Origin: Streptomyces sp. DvalAA-43 | GTDB taxonomy: Bacteria; Actinomycetota; Actinomycetes; Streptomycetales; Streptomycetaceae | Length of the DNA: 64,000 nt | Reading direction: 5' to 3' | Assembly: GCF_900091725.1 (NCBI RefSeq) | Contig: NZ_FMBW01000074.1 | Coordinates: forward strand, 62,001-126,000 | Shown: positions 24,572-32,150 of the stretch, piece after piece | Layout: each line of letters starts with the position of its first letter | How positions within the stretch are numbered: the first letter of the stretch is position 1 | The notes under the pieces: model-generated | What the model saw: only the letters and a program-made list of their open reading frames with translations | Told to the model about the DNA's origin: nothing | Database searches by the model: none | Made by a program: the position numbers and the translations under genes

Positions 24572-24924
24572 CGGTCCGGGTGACGCGCCACGGGCTCGCC
24601 CCGGAGGGCGTGGGCCAGGGCTCCGCGCAGTTGGTTGGCCGTCGGTACGCCGGACAGGCCTTCCGGGGTCCGGTACATGCGGCAGGTCAGTCCCGGGGCC
24701 CGGCCGGGCTCGGCGAAGGGGTCGCTTCCGTCGATCAGGATCGTCGGCGAGCCGGTGAAGTGTGCGGCCTCCGCCTCGGCCTGGCTGGTGATGGTGCGGG
24801 TCCGGAACGTCACATCGTGCAGGTCCAGTCTGTCGAGCTCCTGGTGGAGATGGTCGGCGGCGGTCCGGGTGTTCGGACAGTCGGGCACGACCAGCAGCTC
24901 GATGTTCATGGCGTTGTTGTGCAT
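24568..24924 (-). CDS. Small thioredoxin-fold protein
   Basis: This 118-residue protein has a thioredoxin-like start (IELLVVPDCPNTRTAADHLH) with a single Cys. It also has FTGSPTILIDGSDPFAEPGR and GLTCRMYRTPEGLSGVP, the pattern of small actinobacterial proteins annotated as thioredoxin-like or alkylmercury-lyase-like. The CxxC pair is reduced to C-P-N, so a disulfide reductase role is doubtful; binding of a metal or persulfide is possible. It is coupled to the TusA-like gene by a four-base overlap, suggesting a sulfur-handling pair inside the island. Confidence 0.65.
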   Translation of the reverse strand: MHNNAMNIELLVVPDCPNTRTAADHLHQELDRLDLHDVTFRTRTITSQAEAEAAHFTGSPTILIDGSDPFAEPGRAPGLTCRMYRTPEGLSGVPTANQLRGALAHALRGEPVARHPDR

Positions 24925-25040
24925 GTTGTGCTCCCGTATGGCTCAGGTGCGGCAGCCGCCTCCGGGGCGGCAGCCTCGCGGTTCGGCCTCCGAAGCGGCG
25001 GCCGGTGTCGTGGTGTCGGTACGTCAGGAGTGCCGACGGC

Positions 25041-25196
25041 TCACCGCACCCGCAGCGCGAACCACAGCTCCGTCCGGACGTCCATGTCGTCCAGGTCCGC
25101 GTCCAGCAGGGCCGCGCAGCGGGCGATGCGCTGGCGGACCGTGTTGCGGTGGATGCGCAGGGCCGTGGCCGTGCGGTCCCAGCTGCCGTGGAGGCT
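25041..25196 (-). repeat. Right copy of the 156-bp direct repeat (native 3' end of pucR)
   Basis: Identical to 15935-16090 in the same orientation. Together they bracket 16091-25040. As this copy is continuous with the full pucR gene, the other is the displaced one. Confidence 0.9.
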
Positions 25197-26528
25197 CAGC
25201 CAGCAGCTCAGGGTCTCCCGCAGCGGCTCGGTGAGCGGGGCGAGCAGGGCGCGGGCGTGCGCCTCGGCGCGGTCGGGCGGGATCAGGGCGGCCAGACCGG
25301 CGCCGCCGCCGTTGTGGTGGTGGGCCAGCGGGGTGCGGGTGGCGACGGCCCGGCCCAGGGCGCGGGCGGCCTGGTCGTCGGCGAGGTCGAGGGCGGTGAT
25401 GGGGGCGGGGGCGGAGGCGCCCAGCGTCCAGCCGGGCTGCGGGGTGATCCGGTCGGCGCCGGGGACCAGCACCCGTACGGCGTCGCCGCCCCGGCCCGCG
25501 TCGACCAGGGCCGAGCCGAGGGCGGCACCCAGCGCCCCGGTGGTGAGCGGGTCGACCGGGCCGTCGCCGCTGCGGCGCGCGTGCACCACCGTCCACTCCT
25601 CGGCGCCGCCGAGCAGCGGTGCGACGTCCTGCGGGTCCGCGCCCAGCAGCATCCGTACGAGGGCGGCGGACCGGCCCGTGGCGTCGGCGCCCTGGTGCGG
25701 GGCGGCCAGCAGGGAGAGCAGGACGACCGCGACCCCGGCGATGGTGTGGTCCCCGGCCTCGCGCCGGTCCGTCGCCAGCGCCAGGACGAGCCCCTGCCCG
25801 CCGCCCAGCGCGTACGCGGACAGATGGGTGTCCCGCAAGGTGTCGGTGGCGGACGTCGGGGCGGGGCGTGCCCCGGCGGAGACCACCCGGGTGAGCCTGG
25901 CGAGCGCCGCCCCGACGTCGGGGGCCGGGCGGCGGCCCGAGGCGTGCAGCTCCTCGCCGTCGGCGGCGAGCAGTGCCGCCCGGCCCTCCAGCTGGGCCGC
26001 CAACTGGTGCAGCACCGCCGGGACCGGGTCCGGCCGGGCCGCCGCCGTGGCCAGGGCCTGCTGGGCGCGCGTCACCCGGCGCAGCTCGCGGTGGCGGGCC
26101 TCGGCCATCAGCCGCCACACCGCACGGGCGATCGCGGTGAACGGGGTCTCGGGCGGCACCTCCAGCAGCGGCAGGCCGTGCCGGTCGCACGCCTCGATCA
26201 ACGCCTGCGGCACCGTGTCGAACACCGGCGTCACCCCGAAACCGAGCGCCGCCGCCCCCGCCTCCACCAGCCGGGCCACGTACGCGTCCGGGTCCTTCAG
26301 CAGCACCCCCGCGCTCAGCAGCAGCTCACCGCCGAGCAGATACGGGTACGGGTCGGCCATCTCGGAGGTGTGCACCCACAGCAGATCCGCCTCGGCCGGA
26401 CCCGCGATCCGGTGGAGGCCGAGCTCCTCGTGGGCCAGCAGCTCGGCGAGCGGGATCGGGGGAGTGGGGGGCGGGGTCACCCCGCCCAGGGTTTCCGGCA
26501 TGGACGGTCCATCCATCAGAGACATCAA
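25041..26528 (-). CDS. PucR-family transcriptional regulator
   Basis: This 495-residue protein has the PucR layout: an N-terminal purine-catabolism-like sensory domain (LAELLAHEELGLHRIAGPAE, then GGELLLSAGVLLKDPDAYVA), a central GGDEF-like linker, and the C-terminal HTH_30 domain (TALRIHRNTVRQRIARCAAL). PucR proteins activate nitrogen-compound catabolism genes in response to their substrates. It is divergent from a symporter-agmatinase-TPP enzyme operon, its likely target. Its last 156 bases are duplicated at 15935-16090. The gene itself is intact because the repeat restores the coding end. Confidence 0.9.
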   Translation of the reverse strand: MMSLMDGPSMPETLGGVTPPPTPPIPLAELLAHEELGLHRIAGPAEADLLWVHTSEMADPYPYLLGGELLLSAGVLLKDPDAYVARLVEAGAAALGFGVTPVFDTVPQALIEACDRHGLPLLEVPPETPFTAIARAVWRLMAEARHRELRRVTRAQQALATAAARPDPVPAVLHQLAAQLEGRAALLAADGEELHASGRRPAPDVGAALARLTRVVSAGARPAPTSATDTLRDTHLSAYALGGGQGLVLALATDRREAGDHTIAGVAVVLLSLLAAPHQGADATGRSAALVRMLLGADPQDVAPLLGGAEEWTVVHARRSGDGPVDPLTTGALGAALGSALVDAGRGGDAVRVLVPGADRITPQPGWTLGASAPAPITALDLADDQAARALGRAVATRTPLAHHHNGGGAGLAALIPPDRAEAHARALLAPLTEPLRETLSCWLSLHGSWDRTATALRIHRNTVRQRIARCAALLDADLDDMDVRTELWFALRVR

Positions 26529-26624
26529 TTATGGATGAAACGTACTCTTCAGCGTCGCCTTCGAGCCACCTACCGTCTTCTTCACGTAAGACATGTGCAC
26601 TTGTGACGGAAACGGAGGAAGCCC

Positions 26625-28097
26625 ATGGCCGTCGACTACGCGGTGATCATCATTTATCTGGCCGGCATGCTCGCCATGGGCTGGTGGGGCATGCGCCGCG
26701 CCAAGTCCAAGAGCGAATTCCTGGTGGCGGGCCGCAGGCTCGGCCCCGGGATGTACTCCGGCACGATGGCCGCCATCGTGCTGGGCGGCGCCTCCACCAT
26801 CGGCGGCGTCGGGCTCGGCTACCAGTACGGACTCTCCGGCGCCTGGATGGTCTTCACCATCGGCCTCGGACTGCTCGCCCTGTCCGTCTTCTTCTCCGCG
26901 CGGATCGCCCGGCTGAAGGTCTACACCGTCTCCGAGATGCTCGACCTGCGCTACGGCGGCCGGGCCGGGATCATCTCCGGCGTCGTGATGTGGGCGTACA
27001 CGCTGATGCTCGCGGTCACCTCGACCATCGCGTACGCCACCATCTTCGACGTCCTCTTCGACCTGAACCGGACGATCGCGATCATCCTCGGCGGCGCCAT
27101 CGTCGTCGCGTACTCCACGCTCGGCGGCATGTGGTCGATCACGCTCACCGACATGGTGCAGTTCGTCGTCAAGACCATCGGGGTGCTGCTGCTCCTGCTG
27201 CCCATCGCGGTGATCAAGGCGGGCGGCTTCAGCGAGATGAAGGCGAAGCTGCCCACCGAGTACTTCGACCCGCTCGGCATCGGCGGCGAGACGATCTTCA
27301 CCTATGTGCTGATCTACACCTTCGGCATGCTGATCGGCCAGGACATCTGGCAGCGGGTGTTCACCGCCCGCAGCGACAAGGTCGCCCGCATCGGCGGCAC
27401 CGTCGCCGGTACCTACTGCCTCGTCTACGCCATCGCCGGCGCCGTCATCGGCACCGCCGCGAAGGTCATGTACCCGACGCTTCCCAGCGCCGACTCCGCG
27501 TTCGCGACCATCGTCAAGGACGAGCTGCCCATCGGCGTGCGCGGGCTGGTGCTGGCCGCCGCGCTGGCCGCCGTGATGTCCACCTCCTCCGGCGCGCTGA
27601 TCGCCTGCGCCACCGTCGCCAACAACGACATCTGGTCCCGGCTGCGGGGTGTGGTCTCCCGGGGCGGCGGGGGCGAGGAACACGACGAGGTGAAGGGCAA
27701 CCGGGTCTTCATCCTCATCATGGGCGTCGCCGTCATCCTGATCGCCATCGCGCTCAACGACGTCGTCGAGGCCCTGACCGTCGCGTACAACCTGCTCGTC
27801 GGCGGCCTGCTGGTGCCGATCCTCGGAGGTCTGCTGTGGCGCCGGGGCACCGCGGCGGGCGCGCTGGCCGCCGTGTCGGTCGGCGGCCTCGCGGTGATCG
27901 GCCTGATGGCGGCGTACGGAATCCTCGCCAACGAACCGGTCTACTACGGTCTGCTGGCCTCGCTCGCGGTGTATGTGATCGTCTCCCTGGCGACGAAGCC
28001 GACCGACGCGGCCGTCCTGGCGGCCTGGCGCGAACGGCTCGCCGGACGGGGCGCGGAGACCGAGGAGCCGGCGAGCGAGACGGTCACCCGCGCGTAG
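26625..28097 (+). CDS. Sodium:solute symporter (SSS family)
   Basis: This 490-residue membrane protein has about thirteen hydrophobic segments and SSS features: FLVAGRRLGPGMYSGTMAAI early, the GGMWSITLTDMVQFVVKTIG region, and ALAAVMSTSSGALIACATVA around helix 8, where the Na2 site Ser/Thr lie. These transporters import small organic solutes with Na+. Gene order with agmatinase and a PucR regulator suggests a guanidino compound, amine or acid substrate. ATG 26625 follows GGAGGAA. The 96-bp divergent intergenic region with pucR should hold the PucR operator. Confidence 0.88.
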   Translation: MAVDYAVIIIYLAGMLAMGWWGMRRAKSKSEFLVAGRRLGPGMYSGTMAAIVLGGASTIGGVGLGYQYGLSGAWMVFTIGLGLLALSVFFSARIARLKVYTVSEMLDLRYGGRAGIISGVVMWAYTLMLAVTSTIAYATIFDVLFDLNRTIAIILGGAIVVAYSTLGGMWSITLTDMVQFVVKTIGVLLLLLPIAVIKAGGFSEMKAKLPTEYFDPLGIGGETIFTYVLIYTFGMLIGQDIWQRVFTARSDKVARIGGTVAGTYCLVYAIAGAVIGTAAKVMYPTLPSADSAFATIVKDELPIGVRGLVLAAALAAVMSTSSGALIACATVANNDIWSRLRGVVSRGGGGEEHDEVKGNRVFILIMGVAVILIAIALNDVVEALTVAYNLLVGGLLVPILGGLLWRRGTAAGALAAVSVGGLAVIGLMAAYGILANEPVYYGLLASLAVYVIVSLATKPTDAAVLAAWRERLAGRGAETEEPASETVTRA

Positions 28098-28161
28098 GGT
28101 CTGCCCGGCTCTCCCCCCACCCCACCGAACAACGTATGAAACCCGAAGGAAGGCACTTCAC

Positions 28162-29130
28162 ATGAGCAGCAACGAAACGCCGCGCGGCCCCGTCGACTCC
28201 TCCCGCGTCCCGCGGTACGCCGGACCCGCGACCTTCGCCCGGCTGCCCCGTCTCGACGAGGTCGGCACCACCGATGTCGCCGTCGTCGGCGTGCCCTTCG
28301 ACACCGGTGTCTCCTACCGCCCCGGCGCCCGCTTCGGCGGCAACGCGATCCGTGAGGCCTCGCGCCTGCTGCGCCCGTACAACCCGGCGCAGGACGCCTC
28401 GCCGTTCGCGCTCGCACAGGTCGCCGACGCCGGTGACATCGCCGCGAACCCGTTCAACATCAACGAGGCCGTCGAGACGATCGAGGCCGCCGCCGACGAC
28501 CTGCTCGGCACCGGCGCCCGCCTGATGACGCTCGGCGGCGACCACACCATCGCGCTGCCGCTGCTGCGTTCCGTCGCCAAGAAGCACGGCCCGGTCGCGC
28601 TGCTCCACTTCGACGCGCACCTGGACACCTGGGACACCTACTTCGGCGCCGAGTACACCCACGGCACCCCGTTCCGCCGCGCCGTCGAGGAGGGCATCCT
28701 CGACACCTCCGCGCTCTCCCACGTCGGCACCCGCGGCCCGCTCTACGGCAAGCAGGACCTGGACGACGACGCGAAGATGGGCTTCGGCATCGTCACCTCC
28801 GCCGACGTCATGCGGCGCGGCGTCGACGAGGTCGCCGACCAGCTGCGCCAGCGCATCGGCGACCGGCCGCTGTACATCTCCATCGACATCGACGTCCTGG
28901 ACCCGGCCCACGCACCCGGCACCGGCACCCCCGAGGCCGGCGGCCTGACCTCCCGCGAGCTCCTCGAAATCGTCCGCGGACTCTCCTCCTGCAACCTGGT
29001 CTCCGCCGACCTGGTCGAGGTGGCCCCCGCGTACGACCACGCCGAGATCACCTCCGTCGCCGCCTCCCACACGGCGTACGAGCTGACCACGATCATGTCC
29101 CGCCAGATCGCAGAGGCCCGTACGAAGTGA
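28162..29130 (+). CDS. speB: Agmatinase / ureohydrolase family enzyme
   Basis: This 322-residue protein carries all ureohydrolase metal motifs: GGDHTIALPLL, HFDAHLDTWDTYFG and SIDIDVLDPAHAPGTGTPE, which bind a binuclear Mn cluster. The enzyme hydrolyses a guanidino group to urea. Agmatinase is the usual label, but guanidinobutyrase and related activities share these motifs. It lies between the symporter and a TPP enzyme, which overlaps its stop by four bases. A catabolic role under PucR control fits the set. Confidence 0.9.
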   Translation: MSSNETPRGPVDSSRVPRYAGPATFARLPRLDEVGTTDVAVVGVPFDTGVSYRPGARFGGNAIREASRLLRPYNPAQDASPFALAQVADAGDIAANPFNINEAVETIEAAADDLLGTGARLMTLGGDHTIALPLLRSVAKKHGPVALLHFDAHLDTWDTYFGAEYTHGTPFRRAVEEGILDTSALSHVGTRGPLYGKQDLDDDAKMGFGIVTSADVMRRGVDEVADQLRQRIGDRPLYISIDIDVLDPAHAPGTGTPEAGGLTSRELLEIVRGLSSCNLVSADLVEVAPAYDHAEITSVAASHTAYELTTIMSRQIAEARTK

Positions 29131-30812
29131 GCCACGACCACCACGACGAGCGGCCGCGGCTCACCCCCGAGCAGATCGCGGACGCACTGAACCCCCCGGC
29201 CGGACGCAACGGCGGCGACCTCGTCGTCGAGACCCTCCAGGGCCTCGGCGCGACCACCGTCTTCGGCCTGCCCGGCCAGCACGCGCTCGGCATGTTCGAC
29301 GCGCTGCGCCGCTCCTCGCTGACGTACATCGGCCTGCGGGTCGAGAACAACGCCGGTTTCGCCGCCGACGCCTACGGCCGCATCACCGGAGAGGTGGCGC
29401 CGCTGCTGCTCTCCACCGGGCCGGGCGCCCTCACCTCCCTCGCCGCGCTCCAGGAGGCGGCGGCGGCCTCCGCGCCCGTACTGGCGATCTCCAGCCAGAT
29501 CCCGACCGCGGGCCTGGGCGGCGGCCGCCACGGCTATCTGCACGAGCTGCGCGACCAGAAGGCCTCGTTCCGCGATGTCGTGAAGTCGGTCCACACCGTC
29601 CGCACCGCCTCCCAGATCCCGTCGGCGATCGCCGCCGCCTGGGAGTCCGCGCTGACCGCCCCGCACGGCCCGGTCTGGATCGAGATCCCGCAGGACGTAC
29701 TGCTGGCGCAGACCACGCTGCCGGTCGTCACGGCGATGGACGCCACCCCGCGCGAACTGCACGCCCGCCCCGAGCTGACCGCCGTGGCGGCCGACCTGCT
29801 GTCGAAGGCCGAGCGCCCGGCGATCATCGCGGGCGGCGGAGTCGTACGCTCCGACGCCTCCGGCAAGCTGCTGGCGCTCGCCGAGAAGCTCGACGCACCC
29901 GTCGTCACCACCTTCGGCGGCAAGGGCGCCTTCCCCTGGGAGCACCCGCTTTCTCTCCAGTCCTGGCTGGAGGACCGGTACACCACGGAGTTCCTGGAAT
30001 CCGCCGACGTACTGCTGGTCGTCGGCTCCGGACTCGGTGAGCTCTCCTCGAACTACCACACGTTCGCCCCGCGCGGCCGTGTCGTCCAGATCGAGGCGGA
30101 CGCCGGGAAGCTGGAGTCCAACCACCCCGCGCTCGGCATCCACGCCGACGCCCGCGAGGCGTTGTCCGACCTCCTCGAAGCGGTCGACCGCCGCGAGGAC
30201 CCCTCGGCGCCGGACCGGGTCCGTACGGTGCTCGACGCGGTACGGGACCGGATCGCCGCCCAGGAGCTCACCCTGGAGCAGCGGCTCATCGCCTCGGTCC
30301 GCGAGGCGCTGCCCGACACGTCCCCGAGCTTCTGGGACATGACGATCCTCGCCTACTGGGCCTGGTCCGCCTTCGACGCCCGCCGCCCGAACACCATGCA
30401 CTCCGCCCAGGGCGCGGGCGGCCTCGGCTACGGCTTCCCGGCCGCCCTCGGCGCCGCGGCGGCCGACCGTACGCGGCCGGTCCTCGCGGTCTCCGGCGAC
30501 GGCGGCGCGATGTACTCGATCGCGGAGCTGGCCACGGCCCGCCAGTACGACCTCCCGGTCACCTGGCTGATCGTCGACGACGGCGGCTACGGCATCCTGC
30601 GCGAATACATGACGGGCGCCTTCGGCGAGGCCACGGCGACGGAGCTCTCCCGCCCCGACTTCGTCGCCCTCGCCGAGTCGTTCGGCGTCCCGGCGGTCCG
30701 CACGACCCCCGAGACGCTCGCCGCCGACCTGGCGGAGTCCCTCGCCCGGCCCGGCCCCTCGGTGGTCGTCCTCCCGGCCCTGCTGAGGATGTTCGAGCCG
30801 ACGCATCTGTAG
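29127..30812 (+). CDS. Thiamine pyrophosphate-dependent enzyme (acetolactate synthase-like)
   Basis: This 561-residue protein has the three-domain TPP fold: the pyrimidine-binding domain with the catalytic Glu in LRVENNAGFAADAYGRI, a central Rossmann domain (AIIAGGGVVRSDASGKLLA), and the PP domain with GDGGAMYSIAELATARQYDL and the Mg/TPP-binding run ending DDGGYGILREYM. It resembles large subunits of acetolactate synthase and 2-oxo-acid decarboxylases but sits outside an ilv operon. Coupled to agmatinase by GTGA overlap, it probably processes a 2-oxo acid from the guanidino compound pathway. The exact reaction is unknown. Confidence 0.85.
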   Translation: MSHDHHDERPRLTPEQIADALNPPAGRNGGDLVVETLQGLGATTVFGLPGQHALGMFDALRRSSLTYIGLRVENNAGFAADAYGRITGEVAPLLLSTGPGALTSLAALQEAAAASAPVLAISSQIPTAGLGGGRHGYLHELRDQKASFRDVVKSVHTVRTASQIPSAIAAAWESALTAPHGPVWIEIPQDVLLAQTTLPVVTAMDATPRELHARPELTAVAADLLSKAERPAIIAGGGVVRSDASGKLLALAEKLDAPVVTTFGGKGAFPWEHPLSLQSWLEDRYTTEFLESADVLLVVGSGLGELSSNYHTFAPRGRVVQIEADAGKLESNHPALGIHADAREALSDLLEAVDRREDPSAPDRVRTVLDAVRDRIAAQELTLEQRLIASVREALPDTSPSFWDMTILAYWAWSAFDARRPNTMHSAQGAGGLGYGFPAALGAAAADRTRPVLAVSGDGGAMYSIAELATARQYDLPVTWLIVDDGGYGILREYMTGAFGEATATELSRPDFVALAESFGVPAVRTTPETLAADLAESLARPGPSVVVLPALLRMFEPTHL

Positions 30813-30828
30813 AAGGCCGGCCGGCGAA

Positions 30829-30865
30829 CCCGCCCGCGCACCCCGCTCCGGGGGCGCGGGCGGGC
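30829..30865 (+). terminator. Hairpin after the TPP enzyme gene
   Basis: CCCGCCCGCGC pairs with GCGCGGGCGGG around a short loop, about 17 bases after the stop. It ends the symporter-agmatinase-TPP operon. Confidence 0.65.
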
Positions 30866-31015
30866 CCGTTCCACGGGCGGGGCCGCAGAGAAGCGCGGCG
30901 GTTCCGAGAGATACGCCACGGCCCGGCTCGCACAACTTTTCGGCCGTTCGGAAGTCGTTACTGGCAGGCGTGCCGGGGGGCGCGCCGTATGGATCCACTC
31001 AGGGGGAGACACCAC

Positions 31016-31990
31016 ATGAAGGACCAGCCCCGTATATCCCGCCGCGCACGCGGCGCGCTGTCCGTCGCGCTCGCCGCGGGCGTGCTCGCGCCCGTGGCGC
31101 TCGGTGCCGCGCCCGCCACGGCGGCGACGACGCCGAAGGTGAGCTGCACGTCCGCCAAGGCCGGGCTCGCCGCCAAGCTGACGAAGGACATCACCGCCGC
31201 CCTCAAGGACCGGAAGTCGACGACGGCCGTGGCGCTCTACGACCGCCCGACCAAGACCAGCTGCACCCTGCGGGCGACCACGAAGTACGACTCCGCCAGT
31301 GTCGTGAAGGCGACCGTGCTGGCGACGCTGCTCTGGGACAACAAGAAGCACAACCGCTATCTCACCCAGCGCGAGATCAACCTCACCACCGCCATGATCA
31401 CCAAGTCCGACAACAACGCGACCACCACCCTGTGGAAGCAGCTCGGCGCGACCAAGGTCAAGGCGTTCCTCAAGGCCGCCGGGATGACCCACACCGTGCC
31501 CGGCTCCGGCGGCTACTGGGGGCTGACCCAGATCACCGCCCAGGACGAACTGCGGCTGCTCACGCTGCTGACCGCCAAGAACTCCGTGCTCAGCGACAAC
31601 GCGCGCTCCTACGAACTGGGCCTGATGCGCAAGGTCGTCTCCTCGCAGCGCTGGGGCACGCCCGCCGGAGCCCCGTCCGGGACCACCGTCCAGGTCAAGA
31701 ACGGCTGGCTGCCGCGCGCCACCCACGGCTGGCGGGTCCACAGCATCGGCGCCTTCACCGGCAAGGGGCACGACTACGGGATCACCGTGCTCACCCATGA
31801 CAACAAGACGATGAACGACGGCATCAACACCATCCAGGCCGTCGCCCGCGCCGTCCACAAGGACCTCGACCCGGCCGTAGCCGCGAAGAAGACCACCACC
31901 ATCGCCCCGCCCGCCGCCCCGCAGGAGGCGGTACCCGCGGTGCCGGAGGCCCCGGCGGTACGCATGCTCACCGCGACCCCGCGGGTGTAA
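31016..31990 (+). CDS. Secreted class A beta-lactamase-like serine hydrolase
   Basis: From the ATG at 31016 (behind GGGGGAG) the protein is 324 residues with a signal peptide ending near ATAATTP. The penicillin-interacting fold motifs are present: S95-V-V-K98, S131-D-N133 and a KNGW in place of KTG. This set fits class A beta-lactamases or related D-Ala-D-Ala-type hydrolases, but the Glu of the omega loop is not obvious, so antibiotic resistance should not be assumed. A Pro/Ala-rich tail of 35 residues ends the protein. An upstream in-frame start at 30989 would prepend residues before the signal peptide and is less likely. Confidence 0.8.
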   Translation: MKDQPRISRRARGALSVALAAGVLAPVALGAAPATAATTPKVSCTSAKAGLAAKLTKDITAALKDRKSTTAVALYDRPTKTSCTLRATTKYDSASVVKATVLATLLWDNKKHNRYLTQREINLTTAMITKSDNNATTTLWKQLGATKVKAFLKAAGMTHTVPGSGGYWGLTQITAQDELRLLTLLTAKNSVLSDNARSYELGLMRKVVSSQRWGTPAGAPSGTTVQVKNGWLPRATHGWRVHSIGAFTGKGHDYGITVLTHDNKTMNDGINTIQAVARAVHKDLDPAVAAKKTTTIAPPAAPQEAVPAVPEAPAVRMLTATPRV

Positions 31991-32000
31991 CGCCGTCCGA

Positions 32001-32029
32001 CGGGCCGGGGCCGTACCGGCCCCGGCCCG
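32001..32029 (+). terminator. Hairpin after the serine hydrolase gene
   Basis: CGGGCCGGGGCC and GGCCCCGGCCCG form a 12-bp stem with a 5-base loop, ten bases after the stop codon. Confidence 0.75.
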
Positions 32030-32150
32030 GTCCTACGCCGATCGACGTACCGCCCTGCGCCGAAAGGCCCGTCTTTGTAACGGCGGGATGAAATCCGCAG
32101 CCCACCGCGTTGGTGCCTTCCGGTAGAGCAGGCGGAACGGGGAGGCACCG

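Noticed and set aside
15935..25196. Naming the 156-bp repeats attL and attR of an integrative element
   Set aside because: No integrase or excisionase gene is visible between them; the pattern fits but the mechanism is not shown.
30989..31990. Annotating the secreted serine hydrolase as an antibiotic resistance beta-lactamase
   Set aside because: The S-x2-K, SDN and K-N-G motifs are present, but the catalytic omega-loop Glu is not evident and the Pro/Ala tail is atypical.
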